Of a DNA stretch of 64,000 nt, positions 37,608 through 47,314 are shown piece by piece. The position numbers and the translations under genes are program-made. The stretch lies in assembly GCF_046195335.1 (NCBI RefSeq), contig NZ_CP176093.1; one strand, given 5' to 3'. The notes below the pieces were generated by a model, which did no database searches, was not told the origin of the DNA, and saw nothing but the letters and a program-made list of their open reading frames with translations. How positions within the stretch are numbered: the first letter of the stretch is position 1; every line of letters begins with the position of its first letter. The stretch is from Methanospirillum lacunae (GTDB taxonomy: Archaea; Halobacteriota; Methanomicrobia; Methanomicrobiales; Methanospirillaceae).

Positions 37608-39071
37608 ATGAATACAGAACTAAAAAAAATTGCAACAAAGTCCAAAGAAAAAATCGATCCAGCGGTACTGAAAATCGCAGTTATCCTCCTGGTTGGCGGC
37701 CTGGCTCCACTATTTGATACAACAATGGTAAACGTTGCCATCAATACATTAACTGCAAGCTTACACACGACGGTGGCTGATATTCAGTGGATGATCACCG
37801 GGTACATGCTTGCAATGAGTATGACTATCCCGGTATCAGGCTGGGCAGTGAGTAACTTTGGCGGCAAACGGATGTGGCTGTTTTCGCTTGGGGTATTCCT
37901 GGCTGGATCAATATTGTCAGCATTATCCTGGGATGTTACCAGCCTGATCATGTTTAGAATTCTCCAGGGAATAGGTGCCGGTCTGATTGTTCCCATTCTC
38001 ATGACACTGACCGCACAAGCAGCCGGGGGACATAACCTTGGTCAGATCATGTCACTTATGGGCCTGCCAGCCTTGTTTGCCCCGATCTTTGGACCAGTAC
38101 TGGGTGGGATTATTATTCATATTCTGAACTGGCACTGGATTTTTTTTATCAATATCCCAATTTGCATAGCAGCAATTGTTTTTGCCTGGCGGGAACTACC
38201 CGAGGATGAGATTTCAGACAGTCATCAGACTCTCGATATAATGGGAATTCTTCTGCTTTCTCCAGCTCTTGCACTTCTTGTGTATGCGATTTCCCGGGTA
38301 AGTTCCAGAGTAAACCTATTTGATGAGATAATCCTCATTCCATTAACTGCCAGCCTGATTCTTCTGGGAGGATTCATCATCCACATTGCTATGAAAAAAG
38401 AGGGATCGTTACTGGATATCAGTTTGTTCAAGTCTCATACCTTTTCAGCCTCGTGTATTTTGCTATTCGCTGTAGGAGCCATATCTGCCGGAATGATGTT
38501 TATTTTACCATTGTATTTCCAGCAGGTCAGGGGAGCAGATGTCCTCTATGCCGGACTCTGGCTTATCCCGGAAGGGCTCGGAATGTTGCTGACACGGAGT
38601 TGGATCGGAAGGCTGACAGATCGTATAAATTCACGGATACTTGTCCAGGCCAGTTTGGTTGTTATCATAATCGGGACAGTACCATTCTCATTTGCCGGTC
38701 CTGATACAAATCCTCTCTTCATTGCACTGGCATTGTTTGTCGATGGAATCGGACTTGGTGGAGTGTTAATCCCTGTAATGGTATCTTCGTTTCGTGGTCT
38801 TTCCATGGAACAAATACCACATGCAAGCAGTGCAACACGTATTTTCCAGTTGATCGGAGGAGCCTTCGGTTCTGCTGTAATAGCGGTTGTTATCCAGCAA
38901 CAACTTCTAATCCATGGGACATCCGGGATTTCCGAGATTACGAAAGCATATTCCGGTGCATTCTGGTGGCTGACGGGTGTGGCTATGATAGCAATTCTCT
39001 CATCTTTCACTCTCCCCCTGATAGCAGAGGAGAGCCCAAACCTGTCTGGCGAAATAGGGCTGGCACATTGA
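37608..39071 (+). CDS. MFS exporter, EmrB/QacA type
   Basis: 487 residues, about 14 membrane helices. Hallmarks are FDTTMVNVAINTLT in helix 1, IQWMITGYMLAMSMTIPVSG in helix 2, motif A GKRMWLFSLGVFLAGS, motif C-like LMGLPALFAPIFGPVLGGII and WHWIFFINIP. These place it in the DHA2 drug:H+ antiporter family. Divergently transcribed from a TetR gene, with shared operator repeats, so induction by a substrate is expected. Confidence 0.9.
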   Translation: MNTELKKIATKSKEKIDPAVLKIAVILLVGGLAPLFDTTMVNVAINTLTASLHTTVADIQWMITGYMLAMSMTIPVSGWAVSNFGGKRMWLFSLGVFLAGSILSALSWDVTSLIMFRILQGIGAGLIVPILMTLTAQAAGGHNLGQIMSLMGLPALFAPIFGPVLGGIIIHILNWHWIFFINIPICIAAIVFAWRELPEDEISDSHQTLDIMGILLLSPALALLVYAISRVSSRVNLFDEIILIPLTASLILLGGFIIHIAMKKEGSLLDISLFKSHTFSASCILLFAVGAISAGMMFILPLYFQQVRGADVLYAGLWLIPEGLGMLLTRSWIGRLTDRINSRILVQASLVVIIIGTVPFSFAGPDTNPLFIALALFVDGIGLGGVLIPVMVSSFRGLSMEQIPHASSATRIFQLIGGAFGSAVIAVVIQQQLLIHGTSGISEITKAYSGAFWWLTGVAMIAILSSFTLPLIAEESPNLSGEIGLAH

Positions 39072-39315
39072 AAAAAGTTATGATAAAAACAGAAACCCTA
39101 ACACAAGTATGGACGCCAATTTCCTCCATATTTTTCAGCCAGAAAAAATCTGAACGATTTTAAAATTGTTGGAAATTGGAGAATAAGATCCGGATTGGGC
39201 ATCTTATTGACGGTGAACGGTATGGGATGCCAGCTTTAGTATCAAAGAGGTATATCCTCACATAATCGATGCAATAATTTCAAGACAACAAAAACCTCAA
39301 AGGTATAGGATCAAA

Positions 39316-39600
39316 ATGGACCCATTCATGCTTCTTCGTCAGTCCCAACCGGATCTTCAGGAAAAATTCGGTGTTATGAAGATCGGCATCTTCGGTTCAT
39401 TTGCCCGTGGTGAAGAACAGCCAGGCAGCGATGTGGACGTCCTTGTGACATTCCAGCAGGGAAAAAAGACATTCGATAATTTCATGGGGACAAAATTCTA
39501 TCTTGAAGACCTTTTCAAGCGTAAGGTTGACCTTGTAACCGATGCTGCACTTAAACCACTCATACGCGATCCTATCCTGAAAGATGTAATCTATGTCTAG
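39316..39600 (+). CDS. MNT-type nucleotidyltransferase (copy 1)
   Basis: 94 residues. GSFARGEEQPGSDVDVLV gives the GSx10DxD signature of MntA-like minimal nucleotidyltransferases, which in MNT-HEPN pairs act as antitoxins by modifying the HEPN toxin with AMP. Almost identical to 50964-51248. Its own partner gene is cut to a 7-codon stub that overlaps its stop. Confidence 0.9.
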   Translation: MDPFMLLRQSQPDLQEKFGVMKIGIFGSFARGEEQPGSDVDVLVTFQQGKKTFDNFMGTKFYLEDLFKRKVDLVTDAALKPLIRDPILKDVIYV

Positions 39601-39616
39601 GTCACAGTTACTCTAA
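39593..39616 (+). pseudogene. Stub of HEPN gene
   Basis: ATG at 39593 overlaps the MNT stop exactly as in the intact pair, then MSRSQLL and a TAA at 39614-39616. The other 113 codons of the gene present at 51241-51603 have been lost. Confidence 0.75.
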
Positions 39617-39672
39617 AAATAGATTCGGTTCACCGTAATGTTCCTAAATACCCTGATAACCCGGAACGTTGA

Positions 39673-39984
39673 ATGAGTAATATGCACCGGGTTGATACCC
39701 TGGAGGAAGTGAAAGAAATTATCAATCTTCATCGACCTTCACTTCAGGAGAAATATCATATCTCAAAAATCGCTATTTTCGGCTCTGCTGCAAATAATAC
39801 ACTCAATGAACAGAGTGATATTGACATTCTCGTAGAATTCAATAAGGCTATAGGTTTTTTCAATCTGGTCCATTTACAGGATGAATTACGTACAATGCTG
39901 GGAAGGAATGTAGATCTCACAACACCCGGGGCTCTTCATCCCCTGCTTCGTAGTTCCATTATGCAGGATCTCGTATATGTCTAA
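39673..39984 (+). CDS. MNT-type nucleotidyltransferase (second type)
   Basis: 103 residues with GSAANNTLNEQSDIDILV, also a GSx10DxD arrangement. Divergent in sequence from the neighbouring MNT gene, so this is an unrelated module. Its stop overlaps the start of the HEPN gene at 39977 by 8 bases. Likely antitoxin. Confidence 0.9.
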   Translation: MSNMHRVDTLEEVKEIINLHRPSLQEKYHISKIAIFGSAANNTLNEQSDIDILVEFNKAIGFFNLVHLQDELRTMLGRNVDLTTPGALHPLLRSSIMQDLVYV

Positions 39985-40318
39985 ACCCCGCACAGGCGAA
40001 ATGTACATCAATGACATCCTTAAAGCCATAGAGAAAATTGAGTCATATCTCTCCTATGATTCATATGAGGATTTTTTAAAAGACCAAAAAACTCAGGATG
40101 CAGTACTTAGAAATTTAGAGATCATCGGGGAAGCGTCCAGAAGGATTGATCCAGAAACACAGCAAAAAATGCCAGATATTGACTGGAGTGGAATGATTGG
40201 AATGAGAAACTTCCTCTGTCATCAGTATTTCAAAACTGATTGGCAGATTGTTTGGGAGACCTGCCATCACGATATCCAAAATCTCAAAGAACAATTTTAC
40301 AGGCACGGATTTCACTAA
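39977..40318 (+). CDS. HEPN ribonuclease-type toxin (DUF86)
   Basis: 113 residues. Four-helix HEPN fold with the RNFLCH motif (the Rx4H catalytic RNase motif) at GMRNFLCHQYF, plus NLEIIGEASRRID characteristic of the DUF86 subgroup. Paired with the MNT gene upstream by an 8-base overlap, so this is an MNT-HEPN toxin-antitoxin system. Confidence 0.9.
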   Translation: MSKPRTGEMYINDILKAIEKIESYLSYDSYEDFLKDQKTQDAVLRNLEIIGEASRRIDPETQQKMPDIDWSGMIGMRNFLCHQYFKTDWQIVWETCHHDIQNLKEQFYRHGFH

Positions 40319-40416
40319 GCGCTCAAAGTAATTTTATCCGGGCAATTTTGAATCAGAAAAAACCAATAACAAGGTCGTCTTCCACCGGGTAAAAAAGAAG
40401 AGAAGTGCCTACTCAC

Positions 40417-41241
40417 TCATCCCGGAGAATCGTCGGGAACAACCCCATCATATCCCTGACAACACGCTTCAAGTTCTCTCCTGATCTCCTCCACTCCCGC
40501 AACAAACCCGGACTCGGTTTCGATGATTCCCCTGACATCAGGCTCGCACTCAAGCATTTCTGACTCGTACGGCAGGTAAAACATCCCGGAAAAAAGATCT
40601 ACCGTGTCCCCAAGAATCGAATACACCTTTTTGATATCACGTTCAGATCTCACCCGGTTAATTACAAGGTACCTTCTCTTGATATCAAGATCCTGTGCAA
40701 GTTGTACCGCCTTTTTCACGACCTGCACTGCATTAAACGTCGGATCTGTCACAAGTAATGCCTGGCCGAATCCCCGGGCCAGGGCTCTTCCGAAATGCTC
40801 AACACCGGCCTGGGTGTCCAGTAATATCACTTCACCTTCCCGGAGATTGATATACCTGATCACCGAGTCAAGAAGAGTATTCTCTGGGCAGAGACAGCCT
40901 GCAGCTGCCTGGACAACCGTTCCCATCACCAGGATATTCATATCACCGGGCCCTTTCATCCCAAACCGCTCGACAACGTCAGAGACATCGGGATTGAGTG
41001 ACATCATCAGACCCCAGCCACTGCCGGGTCTGGCTCCGGTCTTCTCCTCAATGTAATCCAGATTGCCGGTGATCGGAACAATTTCCTCACTTACAGGAAC
41101 ACCGAGAGCATACGGGAGATTCATCTGGGGATCCTCGTCAACAGCAAGCGTTGAAAATCCCTGCTTCACAAAAAGATGAGAAAGAATGGCAGTTATCGTA
41201 GTCTTGCCTACACCTCCTTTCCCTGTGATCACAACCCTGAA
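40417..41241 (-). pseudogene. CooC nickel-insertion ATPase, N-terminally truncated copy
   Basis: Nearly identical (only about two changed residues) to the C-terminal 271 residues of the intact gene at 51686. The match ends at about 41241, just before VVITGKGG, and unrelated sequence follows. The P-loop (TGKGGVGKTT) and the metal-binding CLCP are kept. The frame could start at the GTG that encodes the Val before ITGKGG, but there is no ribosome site and the normal N-terminus of about 30 residues is missing. Probably non-expressed. Confidence 0.8.
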
Positions 41242-41299
41242 TCACAATTCTCTATAATTGATTTATAGCAGCGAGATAGAGGATTAACAGAGAAAAAAC

Positions 41300-42025
41300 A
41301 TGTACACCTTCACAAACCAATTTATTTCCAGTCAGAAAAACCTGGAATTTTTGAAAGCTAATATGATGGGCCCTAATGCTATGCGAGTAGCAGAGGAGTT
41401 AGCCTCATCCCTACCCGTCAGGGAGAATATGTGCATCCTTGACCTTGGTTGTGGATGTGGTCTTTCCACGCTCTTCCTGACACAAAAGTTCGGTGCAAAA
41501 ACTTTCGCCGCTGACTTGTGGATTTCACCGACTGAAAACTATGAGCGGTTCAAATCTATCAAGATTGATGAAAAAGCCGTTCCGATTTCAGTAGATGCGA
41601 CGAAAGGACTGCCCTTCGCAAACAGATATTTTGATCTGTTGTTTTCAGTGGACGCATACCATTATTTCGGCGATACTGCTGAAATGCTCCCATCACTCAT
41701 GCCTTTTGTGAAAAAGGACGGCTATATTGCCGTGGCTATTCCCGGCTTAAAATACGAATTCGGGAATAATGTTCCGGATGATATGCAGCCATTTTGGAAT
41801 TGCGAGATGGAAAGAACCCTGCACTCTCTTGACTGGTGGAAAGATTTGTGGGAGAGGGTTGAAGGCATTGAGATTGTGAACAGCCGTGAAATGGCCTGTT
41901 GTAACCTGGCGTGGAAAGAATGGCTGACCGGTTATCATCCTGTTGTGGCTGAGGATGTCAAAATGATGGAGGCGGAAGGCGGAAAATACTTTAATCTCAT
42001 TCAGCTGATTGCCAAAGTCATTTGA
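41300..42025 (+). CDS. SAM-dependent methyltransferase
   Basis: 241 residues. Class I Rossmann methyltransferase: motif I ILDLGCGCGLST, ADLW at motif II, DLLFSVDAYHYFG at motif IV, and KKDGYIAVAIPG. The C-terminal part with CCNLAWKEWLTG shows it is of the methyltransferase-11 type. Substrate unknown. Stands alone between the truncated CooC and a decayed MNT copy. Confidence 0.85.
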   Translation: MYTFTNQFISSQKNLEFLKANMMGPNAMRVAEELASSLPVRENMCILDLGCGCGLSTLFLTQKFGAKTFAADLWISPTENYERFKSIKIDEKAVPISVDATKGLPFANRYFDLLFSVDAYHYFGDTAEMLPSLMPFVKKDGYIAVAIPGLKYEFGNNVPDDMQPFWNCEMERTLHSLDWWKDLWERVEGIEIVNSREMACCNLAWKEWLTGYHPVVAEDVKMMEAEGGKYFNLIQLIAKVI

Positions 42026-42093
42026 ACGGTAACCTCATAATAGGAATCACGACACTTGATGGTCAACAAAAACCTCAACGGTACATGAACAAA

Positions 42094-42372
42094 ATGAACC
42101 CATTTAAGCTTCTTCGTAAGTCCCTACCAGAATTATAGGAGAAATTCGGGGTTATGAAGATTGGTATCTTCGGTTCATTCGCTCATGTGGAGGAACAACC
42201 TGACAGCGATGTAGATGTTTTAATCATATTCCAACAAGGAAAAAAGACATTTGATAATTTTATGGGGACTAAATTCTATCTTAAAGCCCTTTTCAAGCGT
42301 AAGGTTGACCTCGTCATCGATGTTGCACTCAAATCACTCATCCGTGATTCTATCTTGAATGACGTTGTTTAA
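42094..42372 (+). pseudogene. MNT-type nucleotidyltransferase, decayed third copy
   Basis: From ATG 42094 the frame reads MNPFKLLRKSLPEL and then a TAG where the good copies have QEKFGVMKIG; after it the match continues (GSFAHVEEQPDSDVDVLI, with RG changed to HV). No HEPN partner follows. The 30 bases before it also match the other copies, so it is a full duplicate now disabled. Confidence 0.8.
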
Positions 42373-42497
42373 GAACGCGAGCCTGTCGATATCTCCTGGG
42401 ATGATACATGGAGGTGGATCAGAAAGAGAACTTTAATGCTCTGTCGACATCGCATATAAACAAATAATTATAATGGTAAACATCAAAGTATTTACGC

Positions 42498-42947
42498 ATG
42501 TTCCTTCCAATGAACGATAAACAGTTCAGTTTCTGGAAGATGCGCCGCAGTGGTATGTCGAACATCTCCATCGCAAACCTCATTGGGATAACCAGGCAGG
42601 GTGTTTCACAGGCCCTCCTCATAATGGATGAAAAGATCGATGCATCGTTACGTGAGATGGCCCATGCTAATCGAATTCAGGTTGAAAAGATCGATGTGAA
42701 GCGGGGGATCCTGTTCGGAAGATCCATCCCGTTCCAGACGGGTGCTTTCATCTTGATATCAGAAAAGCACGGCATGCAGGTATGGTACGAGCATGACGGT
42801 GATTGTATTTCCTGCGACGAGTTCACAAAATGCATTGAGTTCATCTGGGATTTCGCAGCAGAACTTGGAATAAAACTTGAAAAGACACAGGACCCGACAA
42901 AGATGGCGGAGGAACTGCTCGTAAAGGTCTGGGAGGATCAAGGATGA
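42498..42947 (+). CDS. Tfx-like HTH regulator
   Basis: 149 residues (ATG 42498, or 42510). N-terminal HTH NISIANLIGITRQGVSQALL, then a C-terminal domain with KRGILFGRSIPF, VWYEHDGDCISCDEF and a third Cys, as in Tfx, described in Methanothermobacter as a regulator acting near the molybdenum formylmethanofuran dehydrogenase promoter. The Cys cluster could bind metal. The gene overlaps the next by 4 bases (ATGA) and is preceded by a TATA-like CATATAAAC, so regulator and membrane protein are made together. Confidence 0.75.
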   Translation: MFLPMNDKQFSFWKMRRSGMSNISIANLIGITRQGVSQALLIMDEKIDASLREMAHANRIQVEKIDVKRGILFGRSIPFQTGAFILISEKHGMQVWYEHDGDCISCDEFTKCIEFIWDFAAELGIKLEKTQDPTKMAEELLVKVWEDQG

Positions 42948-44062
42948 CCGGTATATCCGAAACTGTTGAACATTGGTTTGGCTTTTGCCGGAAATCACCA
43001 GCAGAACATACCCTGCAGAGAGGTATCGATATTCGGCCGGATTCTACCCATGTGGGACCACCGCGTAGCGGTGGCGATGGATCGAGAACAATTCGGGGGC
43101 TCGGACTAGCCCTCTCAGGGATGAAGACTTTGGGCCAGAACCGGCAGCTTCTCTGGTTTACCTTCCTTTCCGGGCTTGTATTGATGGGAAATATTATAGG
43201 CCAGGGGGTACTTAGCTACACCACCTGGATCATGCTACCAAATGAAACCGAATGGGTTATCCTGAACTCTATAATCGAACTCGCAACATTGTTCTGTCTG
43301 GTATTCCTGCTGACTAGCCTTGTCTTGAGCATTTCGTATAAAAAAGATCATGCATCATTCTTTGAGGGATTTACTAGGGCAAAAAAATACTGGAAAGCAA
43401 TCTTGTCGTGGTCGCTTGTCCTGACAATCGCAGGCATGCTGCTCTTCAATATTTACTTTTACGCTCCCGACTGGTTGCCGCGTAATCACCTATTTCCCAA
43501 TATCCTAGGAACCCTTTTTGGATCCATCCTTAACCTTCTTATTGAATTCCCCTTTAACCCGATTTTCACCCCATACATACTTTTCGACTCCTCACGTTAT
43601 GGGGGGCTCTCTCTGGTATCCTTGATATATCCATCCGGGATCATGCAGGCCGCGATCTTTTCAGAGATCAATCTGCTCCTGTTTATCCTGACTCCCTTTG
43701 TTATCCCATTTATCGTTCTAGAGCAGAAGACCATCAGGGAAGCAGTTGTAGGATCCTTTGCCGTGATGAAAAAAACCTGGGATGAGGCAGTAGCCTGTAC
43801 CGTCTTCCTTGGAGTCGTAACATTTGGTGTGTTCCTTACGTATCCACTCGTTCAAGTTGCATCCACATTAGTCATACCAGATGAGTTTGGCATGATTTGT
43901 CAGGAAAATGTATGGATTGCTCTTGCTCTCGTGTATGATATTGCACTGTTCTGTTTTGTGATTGTAATGGCAACAGTTGGGGAGATTGCCTCTCTGGATC
44001 TCTACAAATCGGCAAAAATCAGAGAAATTGCCATTGAATCAGCTAACCAGCAGGGGTTGTGA
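42944..44062 (+). CDS. Multi-spanning membrane protein, unknown family
   Basis: 372 residues. An N-terminal soluble stretch of about 55 residues with GLGLALSGMKTL, then about six helices and charged loops; FVIPFIVLEQKTIREAVVGS is the most distinctive segment and recurs in the downstream copy. It resembles glycerophosphoryl diester-type membrane domains of archaea, but I cannot name it. Overlaps the Tfx-like gene and is followed by a damaged paralogue. Confidence 0.7.
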   Translation: MTGISETVEHWFGFCRKSPAEHTLQRGIDIRPDSTHVGPPRSGGDGSRTIRGLGLALSGMKTLGQNRQLLWFTFLSGLVLMGNIIGQGVLSYTTWIMLPNETEWVILNSIIELATLFCLVFLLTSLVLSISYKKDHASFFEGFTRAKKYWKAILSWSLVLTIAGMLLFNIYFYAPDWLPRNHLFPNILGTLFGSILNLLIEFPFNPIFTPYILFDSSRYGGLSLVSLIYPSGIMQAAIFSEINLLLFILTPFVIPFIVLEQKTIREAVVGSFAVMKKTWDEAVACTVFLGVVTFGVFLTYPLVQVASTLVIPDEFGMICQENVWIALALVYDIALFCFVIVMATVGEIASLDLYKSAKIREIAIESANQQGL

Positions 44063-44066
44063 TCTG

Positions 44067-45177
44067 ATGTTCCTCATTTCCAGAATCGCCAATCTATGGT
44101 TGGGATTGTGCCGGAAACCACCGATAGTTCATTCTATGCAGGCAGGTAGCGATATCCTGCCGGAACCTGCCTGTGCAGGGCAGTCTGAGGGAGGTAGCAG
44201 CAGATCGGGATCTATCCGCTAGGGAATCGGATCTGCCCTTTCAGGGATGAAAACTTTGAACCAGAACCGGCAGCTCCTCTGGTTTACCTTCCTTTCTGGG
44301 CTAGTACTAACGGGAAACACCATCGGCGAGGGGGTGTTTTACTTCCTTGACAGGATCATGCAACTGGATATATTCGTATCGCATACCCAAGACTTTTTAC
44401 TTGTGTTTATGACTCTGTTCTGCCGGGTATACTTGCAGGGGGGGGCCTTGTCTTGAGCACCTCATCAAAGAAAGAGGGTAAAACATCGTTCTATGAAGAG
44501 CTTAAACAGGTGAAAAAAATCCAGAACACCATCTTATTATGGTCCCTAATTCTGGCACCCACAGGTATGCTATTATTTTACATTTAGTTTTTTTTTTGCC
44601 GCCGAATCTTCAGTTCCTCAATATATTAAGGTCTTATTCTTTCATTACCAGCACGATTACCCAGTTCCCCTTCTACTGGACGCTCGATTGGAATATGTTT
44701 ACCGAGGTTCCGGGTTATGAAGGACGATCACCGTTGATATGGATATATCCATATGGGTTCATGAATACCCTATCTATTTCGGTGATTAATCTGTTTCTGT
44801 TCATCCTGACCCCGTTTGTCGTGCCCCATATCGTACTCGAGCAAAAAACCCTCATAGAGGCAGTTGTGAGATCGTTTGGCATGATGAAAAAGATCTGGAC
44901 TGAGGTAGTTGCCTGTGTCATCTTTCTTGGAATTCTCGTATTCGGTGTGTTCCTTACATACTTGCTCATCCAGACTGCATTCGGGATGGTATCTCCATAT
45001 GAGACAGTCACTCATCCCACTCACATTTGGATTGCTCTTGGTTTCCTTTACGATCTCGCATTTTTAACCTTTGCCTTTGTCGTGGCAACAATAGGGGGGA
45101 TCGCTACGCTGGATCTCTACACATCTACAAAGAGCGTGCAGATGCCCGGATCCCCAGAACCAGAACCTCATTCATAA
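44067..45177 (+). pseudogene. Tandem copy of the membrane protein, broken
   Basis: An ATG at 44067 begins a copy of the 42944 gene: GSALSGMKTLNQNRQLLWFT, then FLILTPFVVPHIVLEQKTLI and LGILVFGVFLTYLL. Three breaks: a TAG at 44220-44222, a frame change near a run of G at about 44440, and another near the T run at 44587. The C-terminal 210 residues survive in one frame (44539-45177). Probably inactive unless the breaks are sequencing errors at homopolymers. Confidence 0.8.
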
Positions 45178-45275
45178 CTTTTTATCCGTCCACTCCTGGA
45201 AAAAATGTTGGTGAAATGATCCACACAAAGGATAAAGGAAAATGTTTTATGTTGTAAAGATCACCATATTTACAT

Positions 45276-46184
45276 ATGAAACCACACTGCAACAACCCTT
45301 TTAGGTTTCGTAATGTGATCCTGCTGGTCCTATTATCAGGAGCGGCAGTTCTGTTGATATCCCCCGCCTTTGCGGGCACGGGAGTTACTATTTCAGCAGA
45401 CGGTAATCAATCTTATTATTTGGGAGAAAAAGTGGTATTAAGAGGTCAGAATACTGATTCAAACACAACATACCTATTCCTAACCGGCCCCAATCGTCAG
45501 GATAAGGGGGTTAAACTCACATCACCCGACAACGCTGTGGTCAGCGGAAACCCGGACTCATTCACAGAAGTGAAAACAAAACCGGATAAAACCTGGGAAT
45601 ACTCCATTTATACAGCGAATCTCCCATTTGATGCCGGATCGTATAGTATTTATGCCGAAAGTCAGCCAAACGCAAAAGATCAGTTGGGCCCCGAAGCTTC
45701 CCAGATTAATTTGATCATCAAAAAACCCTACATCATGGCAGATATCTCTCCTTTGTCAGTAAATGGGCAGCTCTTTACGGTCAACGGCACTGCAATAGGT
45801 ATCCCCCCTGCGGTCCAGATATGGATTTTAGGTGATAACTACGTGTTTAATACCACGATTCCGGTAAATCCTGATGCTTCCTTTACCTTTAATGCCGATG
45901 CAACGGTATCAGAGAAAATTCCAAAAGGACAAAATTATCTGATTGTGCAACACCCGATGGCGGATAACCAGTTCGATCTCGTTATCAGTGGTGATTATGT
46001 CCACAACCTGAAACTTAACAATAGCACAATTCTCTTCAAACTCATCGGTCCGGGAAGCCTGCAGGGTAGTAATGCAGCAAACGCACTCATCTCTGCTTTC
46101 CACGACGGCATGGCAAATGATCCCACCTTAATCGATGACACATTTGCCATAATCCCTTTCACGGTCGGTGATTTGAGAAGGTAA
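45276..46184 (+). CDS. Exported beta-rich protein
   Basis: 302 residues with a signal peptide (VILLVLLSGAAVLL, cleavage after AFA). Several Ig-like beta strands: GVTISADGNQSYYLGEKVVL, then NTTYLFLTGPN and FDAGSYSIYAES. Of the type seen in methanogen surface antigens. No transmembrane tail. It may be the first of a cluster of three exported proteins. Confidence 0.75.
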   Translation: MKPHCNNPFRFRNVILLVLLSGAAVLLISPAFAGTGVTISADGNQSYYLGEKVVLRGQNTDSNTTYLFLTGPNRQDKGVKLTSPDNAVVSGNPDSFTEVKTKPDKTWEYSIYTANLPFDAGSYSIYAESQPNAKDQLGPEASQINLIIKKPYIMADISPLSVNGQLFTVNGTAIGIPPAVQIWILGDNYVFNTTIPVNPDASFTFNADATVSEKIPKGQNYLIVQHPMADNQFDLVISGDYVHNLKLNNSTILFKLIGPGSLQGSNAANALISAFHDGMANDPTLIDDTFAIIPFTVGDLRR

Positions 46185-46325
46185 ACAAATCCTGAACAAC
46201 TGTAATGATCGCTCCTATCCAGCAGATATGGCAGGTACCGACCTGGTCCTGAATGAAGTAAGAAATAATTTGCATTATGCCAAAAAATTTATACATAATG
46301 CGCAACAATTTGATCGTGTGGTACT

Positions 46326-47111
46326 ATGGAAATCAACAGACTTCGAATCAACCGTGTCATCATGATCTGCATGGTGGCCTGTGTCATCATCATCGGTCTG
46401 GTGAACGGAAACCCGGGAGGAAAATCGTTCCTCACCGTGGATCCGGTACCGGAAAAAACCGTCGGTGATCTCGTGATCCTCTCAGGAACAACTAATCTGG
46501 CAGAGGAGACCAATCTCTTAATCCAGATCCAGAATGGCGGGTATAACACGGGTGCGAAGGTGATCAGGGGAGCAGGCGGCGTCAACCGCTGGTCAGTTCC
46601 GATCGATACCTCTGGTATCAAACCAGGTGAGTACATCGTGAAGGTGACAGAGAGGAAAGAACAAACCGGGGATAGTCCAAAACTGGTACTGGGTGAGACC
46701 GCCAACACCACGAAACTTCTCCTGACAGGGACGTATCTCGGATCAGACACTCCGGTAACGACAGAAATCCCGGAAAATGCCTTCATTAACTTGGATCCTG
46801 TCAGCATGAAAAACCGGGGGGATCAGTTTCTGGTTACCGGGAAGACGAACCTCCCAGTCGGTACCGATATCATCTGGGAGGTAAATCCTGCCAACCTGGA
46901 AGAGATGATCGGACCTGCCACCGGGAGCATGGCCAACTCGCAGGTGACGAAAGGGCCCGATGATAACCGCGTAACGTATGCCCTTGACACGGTTCAACTC
47001 CTCCCGGGAGAGTACAATGTGACCGCATCGACGTTCAAGGGAGAGGTTTATGCCGATGACATGGTCAAGGGCCCTGTTTCCAGCTCGGGAGTGATATTTA
47101 CCCTGAAATAA
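46326..47111 (+). CDS. Exported protein with two ~95-residue repeats
   Basis: 261 residues, signal peptide near 30 (CMVACVIIIGLVNG). Two homologous domains: one with VDPVPEKT, LSGTTNL and PGEYIVKVT; one with LDPVSMKN, VTGKTNL and PGEYNVTAS. The pattern [VL]DPx..., [ST]GxTNL, PGEY is shared with the next gene. Probable cell-surface protein. Confidence 0.75.
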   Translation: MEINRLRINRVIMICMVACVIIIGLVNGNPGGKSFLTVDPVPEKTVGDLVILSGTTNLAEETNLLIQIQNGGYNTGAKVIRGAGGVNRWSVPIDTSGIKPGEYIVKVTERKEQTGDSPKLVLGETANTTKLLLTGTYLGSDTPVTTEIPENAFINLDPVSMKNRGDQFLVTGKTNLPVGTDIIWEVNPANLEEMIGPATGSMANSQVTKGPDDNRVTYALDTVQLLPGEYNVTASTFKGEVYADDMVKGPVSSSGVIFTLK

Positions 47112-47314
47112 TCACCCTATTACCCGTTTTCAGACCGGGAGGGATTAATACCGATCATCACATCCGGGTGACGAGCCTGGTGGCATAATGGGGTCTTTCC
47201 CCCCCAATAAAATGGGAGTGTACCCTTTTCGGTCTTCATTAAAGGTCCCTACTGCAGAAACGAGATCTGAAAAAAAATCTTTCATCAGACACAAAAAAAA
47301 TACTTTGAGATGAT

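Noticed and set aside
40417..41241. Truncated CooC as a functional short ATPase
   Set aside because: It has the P-loop, but no promoter or ribosome site at the new 5' end, and the junction coincides with the duplication boundary.
47190..47235. Terminator or RNA element with GGGG and CCCCCCC runs
   Set aside because: Pairing is poor and there is no clean stem; not supported.
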